This document shows, one piece after another, positions 27,886-35,663 of a stretch of 64,000 nt of DNA. Numbering within the stretch: position 1 is the stretch's first letter; the number at the start of each line of letters is the position of its first letter. Location of the stretch: NCBI RefSeq assembly GCF_004349265.1, contig NZ_SMFL01000003.1:496001-560000 (forward strand), in the 5' to 3' direction. The position numbers and the translations under genes are program-made. The stretch is from Dyadobacter psychrotolerans (lineage in GTDB: Bacteria; Bacteroidota; Bacteroidia; Cytophagales; Spirosomataceae). Under the pieces are notes generated by a model. That model had not been told where the DNA came from, ran no database searches, and worked only from the letters and a program-made list of their open reading frames with translations.

Positions 27886-29256
27886 TTAAAAAGGAGGAAA
27901 CTTAAGAATAAAGGTCGTTCCGGCGCCTACTTTGGACTCAACATTAATACTCGCGCCCTGCATAGTGATGATACGTTTGGTCAGAGCCAGGCCGATTCCG
28001 TAGCCTGCCTTGTTCATCGTTGTGGCACTGCGGTAAAAGGTGTCAAAAACATAAGGTAATTCATCCGAGGCAATACCGGAGCCAATGTCTTTGAAAGAAA
28101 TCGTAATCAGATCTTTTTTTGTTTCGAGATAAACATTAACTGTCTTATTTTCAGAATATTTACAAGCGTTATCCATCAAATTCAGGAAAGCAGTGCGAAG
28201 TAAACTTTCGTCTCCATAACGTTTTAATTCCTCCTCATTATCAGGTATTCTGTCGTAATGAATGTGAACTTCATAACCGGGATTTTTTTGCTGAACAGAT
28301 GCTTTCGCCTGCCACAATACCTCATCGATCCTTATCTTTGAAAAAGTTACCCGGAAAGCGTGTTCCTCAGTACGGGCAAGTTCTAACAGCCGGCTTACCA
28401 GTTCATTCATTTCTTTTACTTCCGACAGAATACCTTTCATGGCATCCTGATAATAATCTGCCTCTCTTTCCTTCATTAACGTTACTTCCACTTCGCTCAT
28501 GATGAGTGCCAGCGGCGTTCGCAGTTCATGTGACGCGTGAGAAACAAAATTTTTCTGAGCTACAAAGGCAATTTCAAGTCTGTTCAGCATCAGGTTAAAG
28601 GTTTGGGCAAGCAACGCAAGCTCATCTTTTTCCCGGCCGACAGTCACTTTCTCATGCAGGTTTCCGGCTGAAATATTGTTTACCTGCGAGATGATATCGG
28701 AAACGGGTTTAATGGCATCGTTTGCAAACTGCCAGCCGGCTACGCCCACAAGTACAAGAGATAAAAGCCAGCCGATGAGCAAAATTTCCCGTAAACGTTT
28801 GAGCTGGTTCATGCCCGGCACATCACTGGCAACTGCTACGATAACCCAGGGTTTACGGTGATCCTGCAAAATATGCCGGATAATGATCACCTCCTTTTTT
28901 TGGAATTTGGTATGAATCTCCCGCCCGCTTCTTGCTTCTGTGAGCATCGATGCTGATAGAATATACTTCTCTTTCCCACTCGCAAAAATTACAGAATCCG
29001 CCCCATTGTAAATGGTTATTTCCTCATCAAGCAATACCGTATTATTCTCCTTCTCAATTTTAACAATATCATCCTTACTTATACTATTACTGGCTTCCAC
29101 TAGCTGCGCAATCGTCTGACTCCTTTCGTTCAGGAAAGAATAGAATTGTTTTTCGCGGTATTGGTCGTAAAAATAATAGGTAGCTAAACAGAACAAGGCC
29201 ATGATGGAACCTACCAGCATGGTAAAAAGTAATGTGAGGCGGGATTTAATGTTCAT
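27886..29256 (-). CDS. HAMP-domain sensor histidine kinase
   Basis: 456 residues: TM1 at about 8-30, a periplasmic sensor domain (31-155), TM2 at about 157-177, HAMP (178-230), HisKA with His243 in SHASHELRTPLALIMSEVE, and HATPase_c (NLMDNACKYSEN, KDIGSGI, GYGIGLALTKRI). The kinase box and layout are those of the CusS/QseC-like OmpR-partner class. The response regulator gene overlaps its start by 4 bp. The sensed signal is unknown; the SulP transporter lies downstream, while the metal efflux pump is far away at the left edge. Confidence 0.94.
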   Translation of the reverse strand: MNIKSRLTLLFTMLVGSIMALFCLATYYFYDQYREKQFYSFLNERSQTIAQLVEASNSISKDDIVKIEKENNTVLLDEEITIYNGADSVIFASGKEKYILSASMLTEARSGREIHTKFQKKEVIIIRHILQDHRKPWVIVAVASDVPGMNQLKRLREILLIGWLLSLVLVGVAGWQFANDAIKPVSDIISQVNNISAGNLHEKVTVGREKDELALLAQTFNLMLNRLEIAFVAQKNFVSHASHELRTPLALIMSEVEVTLMKEREADYYQDAMKGILSEVKEMNELVSRLLELARTEEHAFRVTFSKIRIDEVLWQAKASVQQKNPGYEVHIHYDRIPDNEEELKRYGDESLLRTAFLNLMDNACKYSENKTVNVYLETKKDLITISFKDIGSGIASDELPYVFDTFYRSATTMNKAGYGIGLALTKRIITMQGASINVESKVGAGTTFILKFPPF

Positions 29257-29930
29257 TCCTCTTTGAAAATATAACCCATTCCCACTACGGTATGGATTAG
29301 CTTGGGTGTGTAGTCTTTATCTACCTTTTTGCGTAAAAAATTGATATAAACGTCAATGACATTGGTCCCAGTGTCGAAACGAATATCCCAAACCTGCTCT
29401 GCAATGTCCACCCTGGATACTACCCTTCCTCTGTTGCGCATCAGATATTCAAGCAAAGCAAATTCCTTGGCTGTCAGGTCAATACGATTTCCTGCACGGC
29501 GTGCTACCTTTTCATCTAAATTCAATTCCAGATCCGCAAGACTGAGAATCTGACTGGATTGTTCCCTGGCGCTGTTTCTTTGCGAAAGCACTTTTATCCT
29601 GGCAATAAGCTCTCTGAATTCAAATGGTTTGACGAGGTAATCATCTCCACCCGCTTCGAAACCATCCAGTTTATCATCAATTGTACCTAGTGCGGTCAAA
29701 AATAAAATAGGCGTGGTTAACCCGTCTGCACGGAGCTGCTTCGCAAGATCGTAACCATTGAGAACAGGCAAATTGACATCCAGTATGATTACATCAAACC
29801 GGTAGTTCGAAGCCATTTTTTTACCGACCTGGCCATCATAAGCCAGTTCAACTTCCCATGATTGTTCTTCCAGACCACGTTTTAAAAAACCAGCCAGTTT
29901 AGGTTCGTCTTCGACAACAAGTATTTTCAT
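29253..29930 (-). CDS. OmpR/PhoB-family DNA-binding response regulator
   Basis: 225 residues: receiver domain (1-120) with VVEDEPK, phospho-acceptor Asp51 in ILDVNLPVLNG and Lys102 in LVKPFEF, then a winged-helix Trans_reg_C domain (about 128-222, LTAKEFALLEYLMRNRGRVVSR, GTNVIDVYINFLRKKVD, TVVGMGYIFKE). It is co-transcribed with the HAMP kinase by a 4-bp overlap. Expected to bind direct-repeat operators upstream of its targets, possibly including its own operon and the SulP gene. Confidence 0.96.
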   Translation of the reverse strand: MKILVVEDEPKLAGFLKRGLEEQSWEVELAYDGQVGKKMASNYRFDVIILDVNLPVLNGYDLAKQLRADGLTTPILFLTALGTIDDKLDGFEAGGDDYLVKPFEFRELIARIKVLSQRNSAREQSSQILSLADLELNLDEKVARRAGNRIDLTAKEFALLEYLMRNRGRVVSRVDIAEQVWDIRFDTGTNVIDVYINFLRKKVDKDYTPKLIHTVVGMGYIFKEE

Positions 29931-29984
29931 AGGGTAAATGTGCGATATAAAGCTTTAAATGTTGCACCTATTTTAGACATTTCA

Positions 29985-30015
29985 TAAAAAAGGCTATCCG
30001 AAATAACGAATAGCC
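29985..30015 (-). terminator. Intrinsic terminator downstream of the DinB-like gene
   Basis: Minus-strand hairpin GGCTATTCG/CGGATAGCC (one mismatch, 6-nt loop) followed by TTTTTT. It separates the DinB-like transcript from the two-component operon beyond. Confidence 0.8.
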
Positions 30016-30098
30016 ACTTAACCGCCGCAAAGTTTTTACAGATATTCAACCGGTTCTTTATCCGAAAGCCGTCAAAACTTTGCTGCTAACCCGCAGGT

Positions 30099-30656
30099 TC
30101 AATAGTAATCAGTATCTTTATCAAATTCGGAACGGTCATCAAAACCACCAAAGTCTTCTTCTACCAAACGCATTCCCTTCACAGCCTTTTTAATTAATCC
30201 AATTTGACCGGCATGATATACGTCGTGCTGAATTATACCATGTATCATGGTGTAATAAGAGTAATCTCTTCCCGGTACAAATTCTTCAAGGAAGGCATCA
30301 CTCTCAATTTTTTCCAGTTCAGAAATAAGTTCCTCCTGTGAAAGGCTTAGTTCCATCTGTATTGCTTCCCATTCAAATTCATCGACGATTGGAATGGTCT
30401 TCCAGTCCTTATCTTTGGTCTTAATATCAAATTCCGCGTCACCCTGAATTTTCCTCACCACGAAAATGCGCCAGGTAGTCATGTGATACACAATTTCCGC
30501 AATTGAATGCGTGTTAGCACTCAATCTAACTTCCGCCATCTTTGGCGTAACATCGCGCAGTGCTTCCACTACCGATGGTCCGTACCAGGCTTCTTCACTT
30601 TCGTAGGTGTCGTTGAGTACGTCAATTATTCTTAAAACTTCTTCTTTTGTTTCCAT
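30099..30656 (-). CDS. DinB-like four-helix-bundle protein
   Basis: 185 residues from the ATG at 30656 (METKEEVLRIIDVLNDTY). A 16-residue upstream extension has no family character. The four-helix bundle has the spaced metal-binding histidines of the DinB/YfiT family: HSIAEIVYHMTTW (first), HGIIQHDVYHAGQIGLIKK (second and third). Proteins of this fold act as thiol-dependent transferases or hydrolases, and many remain uncharacterised. Single gene with its own terminator. It ends in Asp/Tyr-rich residues. Confidence 0.85.
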   Translation of the reverse strand: METKEEVLRIIDVLNDTYESEEAWYGPSVVEALRDVTPKMAEVRLSANTHSIAEIVYHMTTWRIFVVRKIQGDAEFDIKTKDKDWKTIPIVDEFEWEAIQMELSLSQEELISELEKIESDAFLEEFVPGRDYSYYTMIHGIIQHDVYHAGQIGLIKKAVKGMRLVEEDFGGFDDRSEFDKDTDYY

Positions 30657-31029
30657 ATTATTTATCCTGGTCGGGGAACTGATTATAATCTGTATGCGGC
30701 ACAAGACCTAGTGCTATTATGCCTGATTTTTTACAATACTAATATCTCTTTTACAAATAGAGTTCACAGCTGCCAATTTTTTTTAAGGGATTTATCCAAA
30801 TTCAAAGTAAAACCTTTCATTCCTCTTCATAAACATCTAGATATTTTGTAAAATAATTCTGACAAGCCCTTCACAATTTTAATAAACCTACGTTCCAACC
30901 AATTTACTCATCACGTAGTCACTAATTGTACGAACGGTAAAAGTAAAAAATGCGGTAAGAAATCGAAGTGTATAAAATCTTCAATTTCAAATTTCGTTTC
31001 ATTAATATATTAAATACAAAATAAAGAAA
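30657..31029. other. Intergenic region, 373 bp
   Basis: Divergent gap between the DinB-like gene (minus) and the DUF4136 lipoprotein gene (plus), strongly AT-rich, especially in the last 70 bp. It must contain promoters for both genes. I see no protein-coding potential, no tRNA-like fold and no clear palindrome; a TAnnTTTG box is not evident on either strand. Confidence 0.4.
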
Positions 31030-31635
31030 ATGTTAAAAATAACTTCACTAATCATTCTCACAGCCGTCCTTGGATTGTCGTCATGTACCAAGGACCCTAT
31101 TAATGACCTCTCTACGGAGGAAACGCTGGTGTATGTAACAAACAGGGACAAAACAGTTGATTACAAGCAGTATAAAACTTTCAGCATCGTAGATTCTGTT
31201 CTGGTGGTTGAAAATAATCAAAGCGGCACGGCTCTTGACGAAATTGACAGAGCGCTGCTGAACAGGATTATCATCAATATGCAAAGCCTTGGTTATACCT
31301 ACGTAGCACCTTCTGCCAAACCTGATGTGGGTATCAATGCGGCCTGGGTAACCAACACACAGCTTAATGTGACAACTCAGCCTTCTTACTATGGAGGATA
31401 TTGGGGCGGATATGGTTATGGTTACGGCTATCCAAGCTACTATCAGTATTACGAAACAAGTGAAAGTTACTGGTTGATCTCCATGGTAGATTTTAAAAAC
31501 GCCAACACGACCGACAAAACCTTTAATGTTGTTTGGGATGCGCAAATCCGCGGTTCAGGAATCGGAAGCACCCAGCTTGTTGATCAAATGGTAAATTCAG
31601 TTTTTACCCAATCCAACTATCTAAAAATCAAGTAA
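31030..31635 (+). CDS. DUF4136 domain lipoprotein
   Basis: 201 residues. A lipoprotein signal with lipobox LGLSSC places the mature N-terminal Cys at about 19, so it is membrane-anchored. The DUF4136 fold is recognised from YKQYKTFSIVDSV, LLNRIIINMQSLGYTYV, KPDVGINAAWV and the C-terminal VDFKNANTTDKTFNVVWDAQIRG. A striking Gly/Tyr-rich insert (YYGGYWGGYGYGYGYPSYY) sits in the loop after residue 115. Function is unknown in the family. The beta-barrel gene starts 1 bp after its stop, so they form a pair. Confidence 0.88.
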   Translation: MLKITSLIILTAVLGLSSCTKDPINDLSTEETLVYVTNRDKTVDYKQYKTFSIVDSVLVVENNQSGTALDEIDRALLNRIIINMQSLGYTYVAPSAKPDVGINAAWVTNTQLNVTTQPSYYGGYWGGYGYGYGYPSYYQYYETSESYWLISMVDFKNANTTDKTFNVVWDAQIRGSGIGSTQLVDQMVNSVFTQSNYLKIK

Positions 31636-31636
31636 A

Positions 31637-32296
31637 ATGAGAAAAATATTTTTAGTTGCTCTCTTTGCTATTGTTTTTTCGGCAGCCAAAGCACAGGAAG
31701 CACCGAAGCTTTATACGCTTCCCTCTCCTTTTGAACGTTACACCCATTACCTCGCAACTGTTCGATACAGCGGAGCAATGCCATTGGGTTCATTTTCTGA
31801 TTCATACATTGACAAGTTCTCCGCCCGGAATTACTCTGTCTCTTTGGAATGGGTTCTTCGTAATTCTCCTCTGTCGATTGGCGGTGAAATAGGCTCTAAT
31901 TATTTCCAGAAACGAATCCCGAGGGCTGTTTATCAAAGTGGAGATGAAACAATTTCTGCTGTACAAACCCGTACAATAACACAATACCCGATACAGGTTT
32001 TTGCGAACTATCATTTCCTGAACAAAACTTCCACTATTCAGCCTTATGCGCAAATAAGCGGCGGCGCTGCCATTACGGACTACACGGTTTATTACGGCAG
32101 CCTGGCTCAGCAAAAACAGAAAATTGCTCCTGCCTACGGCATCGGATTGGGTTCCAAGTTTTTGTTCAAAAGAGATGGTTCTTTTGGTGCGGATCTTCGT
32201 GTGAAGTATGAGGGAACATCTTTCAAATATGATTACATAGAAAAAGGCACCTCATCGGTTAATGCCTCTGTGGGTTTATTTTACCGGTGGTGGTAA
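31637..32296 (+). CDS. Outer-membrane beta-barrel protein
   Basis: 219 residues with signal peptide MRKIFLVALFAIVFSAAKAQ. The mature part has alternating amphipathic strands (YSVSLEWVLRNSPLSIGGEIG, YPIQVFANYHFL, GADLRVKYEGTSFKYDY) and ends in the strand VNASVGLFYRWW, consistent with a small OmpA/OmpW-like barrel. It is co-transcribed with the DUF4136 lipoprotein, so the two may assemble together. No enzyme motif is seen. Confidence 0.8.
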   Translation: MRKIFLVALFAIVFSAAKAQEAPKLYTLPSPFERYTHYLATVRYSGAMPLGSFSDSYIDKFSARNYSVSLEWVLRNSPLSIGGEIGSNYFQKRIPRAVYQSGDETISAVQTRTITQYPIQVFANYHFLNKTSTIQPYAQISGGAAITDYTVYYGSLAQQKQKIAPAYGIGLGSKFLFKRDGSFGADLRVKYEGTSFKYDYIEKGTSSVNASVGLFYRWW

Positions 32297-32305
32297 AAAA
32301 CAAAA

Positions 32306-32342
32306 CCGATGGAATCTGACATAAAACGTCAAACTCCATCGG
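32306..32342 (+). terminator. Hairpin after the beta-barrel gene
   Basis: CCGATGGA (32306-32313) pairs with TCCATCGG (32335-32342), with an inner TGAC/GTCA stem (32317-32320/32328-32331). It lies 10 bp past the stop codon of the barrel gene, preceded by an A-run that could serve as the T-run for the convergent pheA transcript. Confidence 0.65.
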
Positions 32343-32351
32343 CCAAAATAC

Positions 32352-32401
32352 TGGTTCGTACTGAGCGGGAAGATTTCCCAATCGGTGCGAACCATTTTTT
32401 T
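32352..32401 (+). terminator. Intrinsic terminator facing pheA
   Basis: TGGTTCG (32352-32358) pairs with CGAACCA (32388-32394), with an inner GGGAA/TTCCC, followed immediately by seven T residues on the plus strand. Together with the hairpin at 32306 it insulates the plus-strand pair from convergent pheA. Confidence 0.75.
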
Positions 32402-33473
32402 ATGATACCTTCACATAACTTCCGAGCCATTTCAGGTGTGTGCCATATTTCTGCATAATTTCCTGAACCTGTGGATCTTCCACGTGGCCCAAAAATTCTA
32501 CCAGAAACCAGGCACGGAAAGTTGCTTCACCCCGCTGCGGTCTGCTTTCGATTTTTGTCAGGTTTATTCCGCGGTCATTAAATTCCTTTAAGAACTCATA
32601 AAGTACGCCCGGACGATTTGTATTTGCAAGATTGGCAATGATTGTCGTTTTATCATCTTCGCTTTTGGCATTCACAAAGTCTTTGGAAAGAATCAAAAAC
32701 CTGGTCCTGTTCTGATCGCTGTCTTCAATGTTTTCAAACAAAACAGGCACTCCGAACAACCTTGCAGAAATAGACGAACAGATCGCAGCAGCATCCGGCT
32801 CCGATGCAGCCATTTTTGCCGCCTTTGAGGTAGACTCTACCGGAACAAGCTCCACGCCCATCCCCTCCAGATATTCACTGATAAACTTCCCACACTGCCG
32901 GAAAGCAATATCTTTTGAATATATCCTTTTAATATCTTTCAGCGAATCGGACTGGGAAGCGAAAGTAAAATGTACCGGAAGCATTACTTCCGCAACAATT
33001 GTCAGGTTTTTATCACGTAAAAAATCGACGGTTTCAATAACAATACCTTCCTGATTATTTTCAATTGGCACCACGCCAAATTTAGCACGGCCTGTTTCCA
33101 CACTTTCAAAAACAGAATGAATGGTAGGAAGTACAAGGTATTCGCTCATCGCTCCAAACCTGCTCTCAGCTGCCTGGTGTGTAAAACTTCCTTCAGGCCC
33201 CAAATAAGAAATTCTTTCGGGTAATTCAAGATTACGTGAAACAGCAAAAATCTCAAAAAATATGGCGTCTATAGCTTGTCTTGTCAGCAGCCCGGCGTTT
33301 CTTTTTTCAAGTCTGTCAAGTATTTGCTTTTCTCTTTCAGGTCGGTAAATAATTGATTTTGAAGAACGTTTCAGCTCCCCGACTTTCTGAACAAGCTCCA
33401 TTCGCTCATTCAAAATGGCCAGTAACAGGTCGTCAAGTGTGTCAATTCTGTTTCTTAAATCTTGTAATTCCAC
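32400..33473 (-). CDS. pheA: Bifunctional chorismate mutase / prephenate dehydratase
   Basis: 357 residues in three domains: chorismate mutase of the AroQ type (1-88, LRNRIDTLDDLLLAILNERM), prephenate dehydratase (about 92-270, YLGPEGSFTHQAA, PIENNQEG, and the TRF motif in NRTRFLILS), and an ACT regulatory domain (about 280-355, with IESRPQRGE). It converts chorismate to phenylpyruvate in phenylalanine synthesis and is normally feedback-inhibited by Phe through the ACT domain; the effector motif ESRP is intact. No other aromatic-pathway gene is adjacent. Confidence 0.96.
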   Translation of the reverse strand: MELQDLRNRIDTLDDLLLAILNERMELVQKVGELKRSSKSIIYRPEREKQILDRLEKRNAGLLTRQAIDAIFFEIFAVSRNLELPERISYLGPEGSFTHQAAESRFGAMSEYLVLPTIHSVFESVETGRAKFGVVPIENNQEGIVIETVDFLRDKNLTIVAEVMLPVHFTFASQSDSLKDIKRIYSKDIAFRQCGKFISEYLEGMGVELVPVESTSKAAKMAASEPDAAAICSSISARLFGVPVLFENIEDSDQNRTRFLILSKDFVNAKSEDDKTTIIANLANTNRPGVLYEFLKEFNDRGINLTKIESRPQRGEATFRAWFLVEFLGHVEDPQVQEIMQKYGTHLKWLGSYVKVS

Positions 33474-33517
33474 AAGTATGCTGTAAAATGAAAAATAATT
33501 TTAGAGAGGATTTTAAC

Positions 33518-35392
33518 TTAGACTGCAATAGCAAGTTCTTCAATATTCTTTTCTACTTTAAGATTGTCTATAATAAACCGCTGACGTTCAGGCGTATTCT
33601 TCCCCATAAAATAAGTCAGCAATTTCAAAATTGAAGTTTCCTTTTGCAGGATTACGGGTTCAAGATGCATATCCTCACCTATAAATTTACCGAATTCATC
33701 CGGCGAGATCTCTCCCAATCCTTTAAAACGGGTAATTTCCGGTTTGCTTCCAAGTTTATCAATCGCAGCCTGTTTTTCGTCTTGGGAATAACAGTAAATG
33801 GTCTCCTTTTTATTTCTAACCCTGAAAAGCGGAGTCTCCAAAACGTACAAATGCCCGTTGCGGACCAGATCCGGGAAGAACTGAAGAAAGAAAGTCATCA
33901 AAAGCAGGCGGATGTGCATTCCGTCGACATCTGCATCCGTTGCAATTACAATCCTGTTAAAACGAAGGTTCTCGATACCGTTTTCAATATCCAGGGCATG
34001 CTGCAAAAGATTAAATTCCTCGTTTTCGTAAACGATTTTTTTATTCAGGCCAAAACAATTCAGCGGCTTTCCTCTCAAGCTGAAAACAGCCTGCGTCTGT
34101 ATGTTTCTTGATTTCGTGATAGACCCGCTTGCAGAATCACCTTCGGTAATAAACAAAGTAGTTTCATAACGGGATTCATTTTTTAAATCCGTCATGTGAA
34201 GCCGGCAGTCACGGAGCTTTTTATTGTGCAGGTTCGCCTTTTTTGCCCGGTCATTGGCCAGTTTTTTAATGCCGGCCAGTTCCTTTCTTTCCCGCTCCGA
34301 TTGTTCAATACGCTTTTTCAGGGCATCTCTTGACTCCGGGTTCATGTGCAGATAATTATCAAGTCTTTCCTTGATAAAATCATTTACAAAAGTGCGGATC
34401 GTTGTACTGTTCGGGTCCGGGGTAATGGTGTTGGATCCAAGTTTTGTTTTTGTCTGAGACTCAAATACCGGCTCCTGCACGCGAATTGCAATGGCAGCTA
34501 TAATCGAAGAACGAATATCTTCCGGTGCGTAATCCTTACCAAAATGCTCACGTACGGCTCTTACCACAGCTTCACGAAAGGCTGTTAAATGCGTTCCTCC
34601 CTGGGTTGTGTACTGGCCGTTTACAAACGAATAATATTCTTCACCATATTGGTTACCATGTGTCATGGCAAACTCAATGTCTTCTCCCTTTAAATGAACA
34701 ATCGGGTAACGCAGCGTCTCCGCATCTGATTTACTTTGAAGCAAATCGAGCAAACCGTTTTGAGAAATATATTTCTGTCCGTTGAAATTGATTGTTAATC
34801 CTGCATTCAGATAACAGTAGTTCCAGATCATATTATTCAGATATTGAGGAATATATCTGAAATTTTTGAAGATCAGACCATCCGGCTCAAAAGCCATATG
34901 CGTTCCGTTTCGCTGGTTGGTCTGCTCCTCTTTCGACTCGTTGAGCAGCACGCCTTGCTGAAATTCAGCCATTTTAGACTTCCCTTCTCTGAACGACTGT
35001 ACTTTAAAGTAGTTCGACAATGCATTCACAGCCTTTGTACCCACTCCGTTTAGTCCTACGGATTTCTGAAAGGCGCCTGAATCGTATTTTCCGCCTGTGT
35101 TTATTTTTGAAACGCAGTCAACTACCTTCCCAAGTGGAATTCCCCTACCGTAATCTCTAACCTCCACACGATGTTCTGAAATCTTTATTTCTATCGTTTT
35201 CCCATTCCCCATCATGTGTTCGTCAATAGAATTGTCCACTATCTCCTTCACGAGTACATAGATCCCATCATCGATTGAAGATCCGTCACCCAGCTTTCCG
35301 ATGTACATCCCGGGGCGAAGGCGAATATGTTCTTTCCAATCCAGTGACTTTATACTGTCCTCATCGTATTGAACATTAGCCTTATTTTCCAT
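33518..35392 (-). CDS. parE: DNA topoisomerase IV subunit B
   Basis: 624 residues, close to the typical 620-650. GHKL ATPase domain with [17 protein letters not shown], and GVNALS-type [14 protein letters not shown], then the transducer domain, and TOPRIM with [10 protein letters not shown] and [11 protein letters not shown]. It lacks the long C-terminal insertion of Gram-negative GyrB, and residues around [18 protein letters not shown] end the protein as in ParE. It should decatenate daughter chromosomes with ParC, whose gene is not in this window. The gap to pheA is 44 bp, so the two may be co-transcribed. Confidence 0.93.
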   Translation of the reverse strand: MENKANVQYDEDSIKSLDWKEHIRLRPGMYIGKLGDGSSIDDGIYVLVKEIVDNSIDEHMMGNGKTIEIKISEHRVEVRDYGRGIPLGKVVDCVSKINTGGKYDSGAFQKSVGLNGVGTKAVNALSNYFKVQSFREGKSKMAEFQQGVLLNESKEEQTNQRNGTHMAFEPDGLIFKNFRYIPQYLNNMIWNYCYLNAGLTINFNGQKYISQNGLLDLLQSKSDAETLRYPIVHLKGEDIEFAMTHGNQYGEEYYSFVNGQYTTQGGTHLTAFREAVVRAVREHFGKDYAPEDIRSSIIAAIAIRVQEPVFESQTKTKLGSNTITPDPNSTTIRTFVNDFIKERLDNYLHMNPESRDALKKRIEQSERERKELAGIKKLANDRAKKANLHNKKLRDCRLHMTDLKNESRYETTLFITEGDSASGSITKSRNIQTQAVFSLRGKPLNCFGLNKKIVYENEEFNLLQHALDIENGIENLRFNRIVIATDADVDGMHIRLLLMTFFLQFFPDLVRNGHLYVLETPLFRVRNKKETIYCYSQDEKQAAIDKLGSKPEITRFKGLGEISPDEFGKFIGEDMHLEPVILQKETSILKLLTYFMGKNTPERQRFIIDNLKVEKNIEELAIAV

Positions 35393-35663
35393 AATTTGTT
35401 ATAAACCCGATACCCGGGCAGCAGATTTAAATATTGTATTTTAATAATTTTAATCTTTTATCGTTAGGCTGTTGTAGCTTTGCGCTCTGATAGCCAAGCG
35501 AACCGCATACTAGAAATTCTTTAAAAATAGAAAAAATCTAATTTACTTTGCATTATATGAAAAATCAAATATTTCGTTTCTCATATTACAAAATTCAAAA
35601 TTACTAAGTCTTTCTCACAGTTATATTGAATTTTAAGCATTTCATAGCACAATAATACTTCTT
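35393..35663 (+). other. Leader/promoter region of the polysaccharide operon
   Basis: 271 bp between divergent parE (minus) and the export gene (plus). It holds a TAGCTTTG box (35475-35482) fitting the Bacteroidota -7 element, which would leave a leader of about 175 nt; a matching TTTG at -33 is absent. A second near-match (TTACTTTG, about 35543) precedes a 16-codon open frame at 35557 that could be a leader peptide but is too short to judge. Confidence 0.4.

Noticed and set aside
31081..31545. 154-codon minus-strand frame opposite the DUF4136 gene
   Set aside because: Antisense shadow of a gene with clear lipobox and domain; no signal or family in the antisense product.
35463..35482. Possible sigma-54 promoter upstream of the polysaccharide operon
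   Set aside because: GG and GC are present but 13 bp apart instead of the required 10; the TAGCTTTG box is a better explanation.
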